41,993 bases of DNA, from the NCBI GenBank assembly GCA_964539785.1, contig CAZIJQ010000020.1, positions 1-41,993 on the forward strand. Reading direction: 5' to 3'. The first letter of the stretch is position 1. The number at the start of each line of letters is the position of its first letter. The notes under the pieces were generated by a model, which worked only from the letters and a program-made list of their open reading frames with translations, was not told where the DNA came from and ran no database searches. Shown one piece after another: positions 17,849-25,657 of this stretch. Both the position numbers and the translations under genes were made by a program. The DNA comes from JABMPO01 sp964539785 (GTDB taxonomy: Bacteria > Fidelibacterota > Marinisomatia > Marinisomatales > TCS56).

Positions 17849-19127
17849 AGCAGTAGCATTTGTGGGCAATTGGGTTAAAAAGAATGTGGGTGTCAAGAAC
17901 CTGCTGCAGAACCGTTTCCGGATCACCCTTTTGCGGAATAATAGTCCACAGCACCCCAAACTCAATACCTGTGATCGAATCAAGTTCAAAGCGTTTCGTC
18001 AGAGCTTCCAGTTTTTGTTGACCCAGCACATCGTCACGACTGCGAATCAACAGGGTAGTGGCATCTGTTGCAGGTTCTACGATTACAACCCGCTCCTTGT
18101 TGCTGTTAAACAATTCACCGCTGACCTTGATTTGTTCCAGCAGTTTATCCGGATTGACATTTTCGTAATGAATTTCCCAGTGGATACGCCGTTGCACCTG
18201 CACAGGAATATTATGATGGACCAGGGCGTTATGTACCGAAGATGCAGTATTATCCGAGATAATCAGCTCAACTGTTAGTTCCAGAGTTTTATCAGATTTT
18301 TGAAAATCCTGAATTTCAGTGGAAATACCTTGCGTTTCCGAAATGCCAAGTATTTGTAAAGGTCGATAATTAAAATGGGGTCGGGCGCCGATATAATCGC
18401 GCATGGAGCTAAAAATGGCATCACCCTTTGGTGTCCGCTCCGGATGGGGCATGATTGACATTACATTGCCGGCGGGGTTGCAGACTGCCGCCAGGTTATA
18501 GCGTGACCCGTTGGGATTGACCGGAAATTCATTTATGATATTGCCCTGGTCATCGCAGTAGCGAAAAGCAGTCTGGTCGTTATCAATCATAGCCCGCAGG
18601 ATTTCATCGCTGGTGACAAACCGGCCTTCGGCATGGGCGATGGGCACGTTGATCCAGTCGCCGATTTTCAGGTGGCGACCGAAGGCAGACTTTTCCGATG
18701 GAATGCTGAGTTGTAGATTGACCCAGGTATTGTAGTAACCAGTGCCCAATACGTGATCATCCTTGATACGCCGGTTGTCGGTTAGCGCCAGTCCCGGTAT
18801 ATTGTTTTCCAAGCCCGGCACCATTCCGATTTCCACCAGAATCTGGGCGCCGTTACAAATACCGAGCACAGGTTTACCAGTCTCCGCTTCGGCCTGCAAA
18901 GGGGTCATGATCGGTTCCAGGGAGGCAATTATGCCGGCTCGGGAACGGTCTTCGTAAGAAAATCCACCAACAATGATATAACCGTCACAAGCATGAATTT
19001 TATCAACCGGATCATTCCAAAGGATTTCCATCGGTTCCATCCCGGCCCGGCGAACAGCCATAAAAGTTTCCCGTTCAGTATTCGAACCGGGAAATTGAAT
19101 TATACCAATTTTAATTGATTTTGACAT
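17835..19127 (-). CDS. purQ: FGAM synthase glutaminase PurQ fused to two PurS-like domains
   Basis: Residues 1 to about 262 are PurQ, the glutaminase subunit of FGAM synthase: IGIIQFPGSNTERET, GGFSYEDRSRAG, the nucleophile Cys in PVLGICNGAQILVEIG, and His/Glu in IMPHPERTPKGDA. About 165 more residues follow. The last part (TTLLIRSRDDVLGQQKLEAL, then GIEFGVLWTI, then THILFNPIAHKCYCY) matches PurS in layout, including the closing NP(I/V) strand. The part before it (ELTVELIISDNTASSVHNAL ... ELFNSNKERVVIV) looks like a second, more diverged PurS copy. No separate purS gene is present. The start is placed at the ATG for MSKSIKIG; an in-frame ATG at 19169 adds 14 residues. Confidence 0.85.
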   Translation of the reverse strand: MSKSIKIGIIQFPGSNTERETFMAVRRAGMEPMEILWNDPVDKIHACDGYIIVGGFSYEDRSRAGIIASLEPIMTPLQAEAETGKPVLGICNGAQILVEIGMVPGLENNIPGLALTDNRRIKDDHVLGTGYYNTWVNLQLSIPSEKSAFGRHLKIGDWINVPIAHAEGRFVTSDEILRAMIDNDQTAFRYCDDQGNIINEFPVNPNGSRYNLAAVCNPAGNVMSIMPHPERTPKGDAIFSSMRDYIGARPHFNYRPLQILGISETQGISTEIQDFQKSDKTLELTVELIISDNTASSVHNALVHHNIPVQVQRRIHWEIHYENVNPDKLLEQIKVSGELFNSNKERVVIVEPATDATTLLIRSRDDVLGQQKLEALTKRFELDSITGIEFGVLWTIIPQKGDPETVLQQVLDTHILFNPIAHKCYCYDQK

Positions 19128-19198
19128 GCAATTCTGGATGCCAATCCTGCGAGGGATGGTATCCATCATGTATTGGAATTTTTATGATTAAATGCATA

Positions 19199-20248
19199 TT
19201 ATATCAAATGAATCTGTCTGTGTCCGGGAATAATGCTGCCTAACTGCCAAGCCTGAAAGCCCGATTCATTAATCGATTTAAATATTGATCCAATTTCAAC
19301 TTCCGGTACCACCAGCACCAATCCAACGCCCATATTGAAGGTACGGTACATCTCAGTTGAATCCAGATTGCCCAGTTCCTGGATTAGTGGAAAAACAGGT
19401 TGCATTTCCCAACTGCCCAAACGGATTTCAGCATCACAATTTTCCGGTAATATTCGGGGAATATTATCGATAAACCCACCGCCGGTAATATGGGCGATCC
19501 CATGAATATTACTATTAGAACCGACCAGGCTCATCACCAAATTAGTATAATTAATATGGGGCTCTAACAGTGTTTCCCCAACAGTACTGTCTAGATTATC
19601 AGGGTGGGAGTTCACATCAAATTTACCGATTTCAAAAAATAGTTTTCGAGCCAGAGAATAACCATTTGTATGCAAACCGCTGGATTCAATTCCAATTAGT
19701 ACATCGCCTAACTCAATGGCTGACCCGTTGATTATTTTATCTTGCTCCACAACCCCTGTTACGATGCCCACCAGATCATTTTCTCCGGGCAAATAAGTAT
19801 CGGGCATTTCGGCTGTTTCACCCCCTACCAGCGCAATTCCGGTTTCACGACAGGCGATTGCGATACCAGTGACGATGTTTTCCACAATCTCTGGGTTTAA
19901 ACGATCATTGGCGATATAATCGAGGAAGGTCAGCGGCCGGGCGCCATGGACCAGAATATCGTTGGCGCAGGCGCTTACAAGATCGTGGCCGATGGTATCA
20001 TATTTATTCATCAATCGGGCAATAATGATTTTGGTACCAACCCCGTCGATACTCTGAACCATGACCGGATGGGTATAATCTTTGGCAATCTGGGACAAGT
20101 CGAAAAATGAACCGAAGCCGCCTAATTCGGATAATACTGATGGGGTGTAAGTGCTATGAACAGCTGCTTTGATCCGCTCCACCACTTCGTTTCCAGCGTC
20201 GATATTGACACCGGCGGATTTGTAATCAACTTTGGTATTTTTAGCCAT
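19199..20248 (-). CDS. purM: Phosphoribosylformylglycinamidine cyclo-ligase (AIR synthetase)
   Basis: The 349-residue enzyme closes FGAM to AIR with ATP. It shows the family start YKSAGVNIDAGNEVVERIK, the metal/ATP segment MVQSIDGVGTKIIIA, HDLVSACANDILVHGARPLTFLDYIA, VGGETAEMPDTY, SSGLHTNGYSLAR, the ITGGGFIDNIPRILP loop and EMYRTFNMGVGLVLVV. The length is standard. The ATG shares its A with the TAA stop of purL (overlap at 20248), so the two are translationally coupled. A 71-base gap leads to the purQ fusion. Confidence 0.96.
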   Translation of the reverse strand: MAKNTKVDYKSAGVNIDAGNEVVERIKAAVHSTYTPSVLSELGGFGSFFDLSQIAKDYTHPVMVQSIDGVGTKIIIARLMNKYDTIGHDLVSACANDILVHGARPLTFLDYIANDRLNPEIVENIVTGIAIACRETGIALVGGETAEMPDTYLPGENDLVGIVTGVVEQDKIINGSAIELGDVLIGIESSGLHTNGYSLARKLFFEIGKFDVNSHPDNLDSTVGETLLEPHINYTNLVMSLVGSNSNIHGIAHITGGGFIDNIPRILPENCDAEIRLGSWEMQPVFPLIQELGNLDSTEMYRTFNMGVGLVLVVPEVEIGSIFKSINESGFQAWQLGSIIPGHRQIHLI

Positions 20249-22587
20249 TAGATCAGTTTGTCCCGTAGTCCATTTTGCCAGACGTCGTGGGCAAGTCTGA
20301 TGGGCAGGTTGATTTTTTCACTGATGATCAGTGCCTGATGTTCGGTGGTGCTACCGATATTTAACGCCTGCAATTGATGTCGCTGAAAGAGCGCCTCCAA
20401 CGCTTGAGTATTTTCGGGAGTTACTTCCAGGATAAAGCCGCCGGTTTCGGAAAACAATTTTTTATCGGCACGCAGGTTGCCGGGTATTTCGACTTCGCAG
20501 CCAATGCCGTTTTCGAAAGTCATTTCTGCCAATGCCACGGCAACACCACCTTCTGAAATATCGTGGGTAGCCAGAATCATCTGACCGTCAACCGCGTCGA
20601 TGACGGCATAAATCTGCTGTCGAACTTCTTCCAGGGCTGGCTTAGGTAAGTTGGATCCCAGTTCATCAAACAGTGAGTAATAAACGCTACCACCGCATTC
20701 ATCTTTGCGTGCACCAACCAGATAAATCAATGAATCGGCCTGCTTGAATGATTGGGTGACCGCTTTGTCGATATCGTCGATCCTTCCCAGACAACTGATA
20801 ATCGGGCTGGCTGGAATAGCGCCATTGCGCGATTCATTATAAAAACTGACATTACCTGCGATAATCGGTACCGGTGAGCCGGGATGATCTTTCAAGTGAA
20901 TCGTGTCACAGGTATCGATGATGCCGCGAGTGGCCTCGGCGAATTCCCACATTTGCTCCGGTTTTTCCGGGTTGCCGAAACAGAGGCAGTCGGTGAGAGC
21001 CTGGGGCGCAGCACCCGAAGCAGCCACGTTACGCATTGCTTCCACTACCGCATTCACCGCACACCAATAGGGATCGATTTTGCCGTAACTAGGATTGTGA
21101 TCGGTGGAAAGGGCAATCCCGGTTGTGCGAATCTCCTCGGGGTAACGCTCACTGTTGAATGGCTGTAGCAGCCCTGCATCGCTGATGCCGGATTCCACAA
21201 CTGTGCGACCTTGAACCTGTTTATCGTAGGTTTCGAAGACCGGTTCCCGGGAAGCAATGTTTTCATGGGCCAGTAAATTCAGCAGGATTGAATTATAATC
21301 ATCTGGTTCTGGTAAATTCGGTTCGGTAAATTTGCGCTGGGGTGCTTTCACTGGACGGTTGTAAAGAAAACCTTTGGTGACCATCGGTGCCGGAGCGTTA
21401 ACGATTTCGGCACCATTGGCGTGAACTACATAATTATCATCAGCTCGAATTTTACCAACAACCCGCGCTTCAGCCCCCTCCGATATTCCCGGTAAATCAA
21501 AAGTCTTGTTGTAATGATCCAGAATCAGAGGCGTAATTTCCGGAGGCGACACCCACATGAAGCGTTCCTGGGTTTCCGAACACAGGTAGACCGAAGGATG
21601 GAGGTTGTCCATGCTGATGTGGACTTTATCGATCCACACGTCGGCGCCGTAACCGGAAGTGTCGGCCATTTCCACACTGGCACAAGAAACACCGCCAGCC
21701 CCCAGATCCTTGAAACCGACTTTACTCAGCAATCCCTTTTCCTTCAAAATTTTGAACAGGGCATAAGATGATTTCAGCAGATGCCGCTCCAGAAATGCGT
21801 TAGGTTCCTGTACCGCACCTTTGTTCTGTTCTTTCTTTTCCTCTTCCAGTTCCAGCGATGCAAAGCTGGCCCCGCCAAATCCGCTGTTATCGGTGGGCTT
21901 ACCCACTAAAATAATATCGTGACCGGCTGCATTTTCAGGAGCGTAGGAATGGAGTATTTCATCCTCCCGCAATATACCCAGGGTGACCAGTGTGACGAGG
22001 CAATTGTCATTATAATCTTTATTGTAATAGAGGTCGCCGCCGATATTGGGAACGCCCAGCGGATTTCCATAGCCGGCAATGCCGGCCACCACGCCATCGT
22101 GAATCCACTTGGTCTTATTGGTTTTGATATCACCGAAACGAAGGGAATCGGTGCAGGCGATTACCTCGGCCCCCATACAGAGAACATCGCGGACATTGCC
22201 ACCAATGCCGGTGGCTGCGCCTTCGTAGGGAACTACCTGGGAGGGATGGTTGTGGGATTCGTGGCTCATGACAATACAGTAATTATGGCCAGACTTATCG
22301 GTTGCCACCCGGACTATTCCCGCATCTTCTTTGGCGCCCAGCACGACATTGGGTCCGCTGGTAATAAATTTTTTGAGATAATTTCGGCTGCTTTTGTAGG
22401 AACAGTGCTCCGAACCCTCGATCGAAAACAACACGCATTCCGCCAGCGATGGCGGTCGACCGAGAAATTCGTTTTGTACACGGAGAATTTCTTCCACGCT
22501 CAGAGGAATTTTATATTCGGATAGGGTGCGCGCGATTTCTTTGTGTGAGAGAACGGAAAAGTCGATTATCTCATCCGTGAATGCCAT
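20248..22587 (-). CDS. purL: FGAM synthase large subunit, short PurL type
   Basis: The 779-residue protein is the short PurL of the multi-subunit FGAM synthase, with two tandem AIR-synthetase-like halves. Motifs are GSEHCSYKSSRNYLKKF, VMSHESHNHPSQVVPYEGAATGIGG, GVPNIGGDL, FKDLGAGGVSCASVEMA, then in the second half GAAPQALTDCLCFGNPE, IIAGNVSFYNE and LATHDISEGGVAVALAEM. It lacks the PurS-like N-domain and glutaminase domain of the 1300-residue E. coli enzyme, so it needs PurS and PurQ, which are supplied by the fusion gene two genes downstream. Its ATG begins one base after the purA stop. Confidence 0.95.
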   Translation of the reverse strand: MAFTDEIIDFSVLSHKEIARTLSEYKIPLSVEEILRVQNEFLGRPPSLAECVLFSIEGSEHCSYKSSRNYLKKFITSGPNVVLGAKEDAGIVRVATDKSGHNYCIVMSHESHNHPSQVVPYEGAATGIGGNVRDVLCMGAEVIACTDSLRFGDIKTNKTKWIHDGVVAGIAGYGNPLGVPNIGGDLYYNKDYNDNCLVTLVTLGILREDEILHSYAPENAAGHDIILVGKPTDNSGFGGASFASLELEEEKKEQNKGAVQEPNAFLERHLLKSSYALFKILKEKGLLSKVGFKDLGAGGVSCASVEMADTSGYGADVWIDKVHISMDNLHPSVYLCSETQERFMWVSPPEITPLILDHYNKTFDLPGISEGAEARVVGKIRADDNYVVHANGAEIVNAPAPMVTKGFLYNRPVKAPQRKFTEPNLPEPDDYNSILLNLLAHENIASREPVFETYDKQVQGRTVVESGISDAGLLQPFNSERYPEEIRTTGIALSTDHNPSYGKIDPYWCAVNAVVEAMRNVAASGAAPQALTDCLCFGNPEKPEQMWEFAEATRGIIDTCDTIHLKDHPGSPVPIIAGNVSFYNESRNGAIPASPIISCLGRIDDIDKAVTQSFKQADSLIYLVGARKDECGGSVYYSLFDELGSNLPKPALEEVRQQIYAVIDAVDGQMILATHDISEGGVAVALAEMTFENGIGCEVEIPGNLRADKKLFSETGGFILEVTPENTQALEALFQRHQLQALNIGSTTEHQALIISEKINLPIRLAHDVWQNGLRDKLI

Positions 22588-22588
22588 A

Positions 22589-23899
22589 TCATCTCACGAT
22601 GGTTTGATGGCGCTCTGGTCCCATCGATATAATCGAAATGGGGCAATCGAGAGCGTTTTCAATAAACCGAATATAATTTTGCATGGTCTGTGGTAGACCT
22701 TTGAACCCCGCTTTTAGCATTGAATTTATCTGATCAGGTGCCAGATCATCCCAACCGGTAAAAGTTTTGTATACAGGTTTCGCCTCTCGATATAACTCCA
22801 GGCTGGCGGGTACTTCCTCCAACCGTTTCCCACGGGCTTCATAGGCCACACAAACCGGTAATTTTTCAAACCCTGATAATATATCCAGTTTGGTGAGGGT
22901 CAGTTCGGTAAGCCCGTTGACTCGTACCGCCTGGCGTAATTGCACCAGATCCAACCAGCCCACCCGTCGCGGCCGACCGGTAGTTGTGCCGTATTCGCCG
23001 CCTTTATCGCGCAGAGCTTTGGCCTCAGTTTCTTCCAACTCCGTGGGAAATGGGCTGATTCCTACCCGGCTTACATAGGCTTTAGCAATCCCAATGATCC
23101 GATCAATGGAGCGTACCGTCAAACCGGCGCCGGCAGCGATGTGGCCCGCCACCATATTACTACTGGTGGTGTGGGGATAAATACCATGATCCACATCCAG
23201 GCTGAGTCCCTGGGCGCCCTCAAATAAAATTTGTTTTCCGGCTTTTAGCGCCTGACCCAATTCCAGCGACGTGTCGGTCAGATATTCTTTCAGTCGTGCG
23301 CCGTACTTAACGTAATCCCGGTAAATCTCATCTATGGGTGTGTCAAATTCCACACCTAAAACTTTATTGACTAACTCCACGTTAAAGCTGTATGATTTTT
23401 CCAGTTTTTCCCGGAAGATCTCCGGTTCCAGCAAATCGATCATCCGGATTCCGTGGCGGTACATTTTATCGGCGTAAACGGGGGCGATGCCGCGTTTGGT
23501 GCTGCCGGCTGCTAGAGCACCTTGATGACCGGTAAGACCCTCATCTACAGCGATGTGATAGGGCATGATAACATGGGCGCGATAACTGATTTTCAGTCGC
23601 GGATTAACCCCCCGAGCTTTCAGTTTATCCAACTCCTTGATCAGAGCACAGGGATCGATGACTGTGCCGTTGCCGATGATACTGATGGGACGGTCATAAA
23701 GAACGCCGGAGGGGATCAGGTGGAGTTTATAAACATCACCGTCGACGATGACGGTGTGACCGGCATTGTTGCCACCGTGAAAACGAACGACGTAATCGGA
23801 TTGGCCGGCAAAAAAGTCTGTAATTTTCCCTTTACCCTCATCGCCCCATTGGGCTCCGACGATAATGGTGACTTTGGACTGGTTATTACCAGTTGTCAT
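22589..23899 (-). CDS. purA: Adenylosuccinate synthetase
   Basis: The 436-residue enzyme uses GTP and aspartate to turn IMP into adenylosuccinate, the first branch step to AMP. Visible motifs are the P-loop VIVGAQWGDEGKGKITDFFA, RFHGGNNAGHT, GNGTVIDP, GSTKRGIAP, LFEGAQGLSLDVDHGIYPHTTSSN, GRPRRVGWLDL and LTKLDILSGFEKLPVCVAY. The length is standard. It is the first gene of the purine cluster. The A/T-rich 344 bases upstream should hold the main promoter, and no strong ribosome site precedes the ATG. Confidence 0.96.
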   Translation of the reverse strand: MTTGNNQSKVTIIVGAQWGDEGKGKITDFFAGQSDYVVRFHGGNNAGHTVIVDGDVYKLHLIPSGVLYDRPISIIGNGTVIDPCALIKELDKLKARGVNPRLKISYRAHVIMPYHIAVDEGLTGHQGALAAGSTKRGIAPVYADKMYRHGIRMIDLLEPEIFREKLEKSYSFNVELVNKVLGVEFDTPIDEIYRDYVKYGARLKEYLTDTSLELGQALKAGKQILFEGAQGLSLDVDHGIYPHTTSSNMVAGHIAAGAGLTVRSIDRIIGIAKAYVSRVGISPFPTELEETEAKALRDKGGEYGTTTGRPRRVGWLDLVQLRQAVRVNGLTELTLTKLDILSGFEKLPVCVAYEARGKRLEEVPASLELYREAKPVYKTFTGWDDLAPDQINSMLKAGFKGLPQTMQNYIRFIENALDCPISIISMGPERHQTIVR

Positions 23900-24243
23900 G
23901 TTTTATGGAATTAGTGTTGTTGTAGTATTGAAATCGAGAAAAATAATGCTGTAACACTCAGCAAGATTAATTACCAATAGTATAAGAAAAAAAGCAAAGA
24001 TTGCGATTGAAAACATTTTTATTATTATGCCAGACTAGCCCAAAATCACCCACATTATTAGTGGTGCTGAGCTTGTAGTTAAGGCCCAGAGAATAAGTTT
24101 TGTCATTCCTCGGTCTGATCGAATTTAATAATTATAGGAATCAATTTCGGCTCTGAGTGTACAGGAAATTCAACAGATTGGTACCGACCGCTATTATCAA
24201 AAGGTACTGGGTTGCAACCCTTCGCAAGGTTAAGGACACAAAA
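23900..24243 (-). promoter_or_regulatory. Upstream region of the purine cluster (344 bp), promoter expected
   Basis: This gap separates the SDR gene's stop from the purA start and is the only long gap upstream of the purine cluster. A TATACT hexamer on the minus strand (23984-23979) could be a -10 box about 80 bases before purA, but no good -35 partner is visible. A perfect 12-bp palindrome GGGTTGCAACCC lies at 24209-24220 near the SDR stop. I see no purine riboswitch core and no open frame. Confidence 0.4.
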
Positions 24244-24981
24244 CTACCCGCACAAAACCGATCCTCCATTAATATTTATTACCTCACCGGTGATGTGACG
24301 GCTTTTTTCACCAGCCAGAAAGACAATTGAATCAGCCACATTTTCGGCAGTAGCGACGCGCTTCAGGGGAATTTCATTGATTATCCGTTCCTGGTCAGGT
24401 CCATGAATGCTGTCGAAGGCCATGTCCGTATCCACCCAGCCTGGCGCCACGGCATTGACGCGGAAATTAGGCGCTAGTTCGACTGCCAGTGACTTGGTCA
24501 TCCCAATTATTCCGGCCTTGGTGGCAGCGTAGCCGGAATAGCCGGCCTCGCCCCGTTGTCCAGCAGTGGATGATACCAGTACGACACTCCCTTGTTCGGT
24601 ATGTTTAACGAATTCCCGAACCAGATAAAAGGTTGAAACAAGGTTGCACTCAATCTGGTCGCGCAGGTTTTTGCCATCGAATGAATCAATCGGTGTCGGC
24701 AGCCATAATCCAGCGTTGTGTACCAGCACAGAAGGTGCCCCGATCTGATCAATGGTTTGCTTGATCAAATCGTCGGCCGATTCACTGTTTCGCAAATCAA
24801 TACTGATTGCGATGGCTTTGGAAGCTCCGGCAGCCAACACGGAATTGATCGTTTTTTCCGCAGCAGATTCATTGGAGTTGTAGTGAACGACCACATTAAA
24901 TCCCAAGCGGCCAAATTCAATTGCGGTAGCACGGCCAATCCCCCGGGAAGCGCCGGTTATGAGAACGGTTTTATTGTTCAT
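24244..24981 (-). CDS. Short-chain dehydrogenase/reductase, FabG-like
   Basis: The 245-residue protein is a classical SDR: NADP-binding TGASRGIGRATAIEFG, NAG in LVHNAGLW, active-site Ser in VVLVSSTAGQRGE and the catalytic Tyr-Lys pair in YSGYAATKAGIIG. It also has NAVAPGWVDTDMA and the closing SRHITGEVININGG. This pattern is typical of 3-oxoacyl-ACP reductases, but many SDRs with other substrates look the same, and no fatty-acid genes lie next to it. The ATG at 24981 gives the conserved start MNNKTVLITGAS. An upstream in-frame start would run into the transposase gene. Confidence 0.87.
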   Translation of the reverse strand: MNNKTVLITGASRGIGRATAIEFGRLGFNVVVHYNSNESAAEKTINSVLAAGASKAIAISIDLRNSESADDLIKQTIDQIGAPSVLVHNAGLWLPTPIDSFDGKNLRDQIECNLVSTFYLVREFVKHTEQGSVVLVSSTAGQRGEAGYSGYAATKAGIIGMTKSLAVELAPNFRVNAVAPGWVDTDMAFDSIHGPDQERIINEIPLKRVATAENVADSIVFLAGEKSRHITGEVININGGSVLCG

Positions 24982-25012
24982 TTTAATTATTTTGGTTTTT
25001 GGTGTTTTCAAA

Positions 25013-25549
25013 TTAAAGATTATTTGCGTCATTTTTCCAATTAATTGGATTGCGGATGATATATTCCGCTATATTTAAACACGATTGTTCATTACGCATT
25101 ATATGCTCATAAAATCTTGGTTGCCAGGCAAAATTGGTATTGATTGTTTGCCGTACTTTTCTGGTTACCGATGATTTATAAGCTTGGATAATTTTAGATA
25201 ATGAACCGGGTAATAGCGGTCCAAAGCAGTTTGTTGCACGACCAATTGGTAGAGACGCGACATGTCGCGTCTCTACGGAATAATCTAGTATAACAATGCC
25301 GTGAATGTGATTGGGCATAATTATATAAGCATCAAGTTTTACATGATCAAAATGCCGGGGTATTGCCTGCCAATGCCTATCTGCGATTTTGCCGCTTAAA
25401 GATAATGTTATTGAACCATGATTTATTGCCCCAAAAAATGGTTGATAATTCTGAGTACAAATTGTGACATAATAGGCGGCTTCATTTCGGTAATCCCAAT
25501 CCGGTAAACGAGTGGATTTGATACGATATTTATTTTGATATTTTTTCAT
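25013..25549 (-). CDS. REP-associated tyrosine transposase (RAYT, Y1/HUH family)
   Basis: The 178-residue protein has the layout of RAYT proteins: KSTRLPDWDYRNEAAYYVTICT, then the HUH metal-binding motif in AYIIMPNHIHGIVIL, then the catalytic-Tyr helix in LSKIIQAYKSSVTRKVR, and the final WQPRFYEHIMRNEQ and AEYIIRNPINW. RAYTs nick single-stranded REP palindromes and are thought to spread them. A 28-bp perfect palindrome lies inside the gene and a near copy just upstream of it. I chose the ATG at 25549, with GGGG ten bases before it. A longer frame to 25636 would take its first residues from the upstream palindrome and is unlikely. Confidence 0.88.
   Translation of the reverse strand: MKKYQNKYRIKSTRLPDWDYRNEAAYYVTICTQNYQPFFGAINHGSITLSLSGKIADRHWQAIPRHFDHVKLDAYIIMPNHIHGIVILDYSVETRHVASLPIGRATNCFGPLLPGSLSKIIQAYKSSVTRKVRQTINTNFAWQPRFYEHIMRNEQSCLNIAEYIIRNPINWKNDANNL
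25249..25276. repeat. Perfect 28-bp palindrome (REP-like) inside the RAYT gene
   Basis: The sequence is GTAGAGACGCGA, CATG, TCGCGTCTCTAC: 28 bases that equal their own reverse complement. It lies in frame inside the RAYT gene and encodes VETRHVASL plus part of a Pro codon, in the variable stretch between the HUH motif and the catalytic Tyr. The match with the copy at 25622-25649 shows that it is a mobile or dispersed palindrome and not chance. Confidence 0.85.
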
Positions 25550-25621
25550 ATATGATACCCCTGATTTCAATAACCAACCGAAATTAATATTATTTTTATC
25601 GAAATATAAAGTTAATTTTTT

Positions 25622-25649
25622 GTAGAGACGCGACATGTCGAGTCTCTAC
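25622..25649. repeat. Second REP-like palindrome between the MFS and RAYT genes
   Basis: The copy is identical to the palindrome at 25249-25276 except for one base (TCGAGTCTC instead of TCGCGTCTC), and a T/A pair extends it to 25621-25650. It lies 73 bases upstream of the RAYT start, within the short gap to the MFS gene. Flanking REPs next to a RAYT gene are the usual arrangement of the system. Confidence 0.85.
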
Positions 25650-25657
25650 ATAATAAA

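Noticed and set aside
21919..22524. A 201-codon open frame opposite purL
   Set aside because: It is a shadow of purL, with no ribosome site and no protein family resemblance.
24209..24220. Perfect 12-bp palindrome GGGTTGCAACCC upstream of purA
   Set aside because: It is short, near the SDR stop and about 310 bases from purA, with no second copy in the window, so I cannot call it an operator.
23900..24243. Possible purine riboswitch ahead of the purine cluster
   Set aside because: I looked for the conserved purine aptamer core on the minus strand and saw none.
25550..25636. Upstream extension of the RAYT gene beginning MSRLY
   Set aside because: Its first codons are the REP palindrome itself, and the conserved RAYT start (after MKKYQNKYRIKSTRLP) is further in with a better ribosome site.
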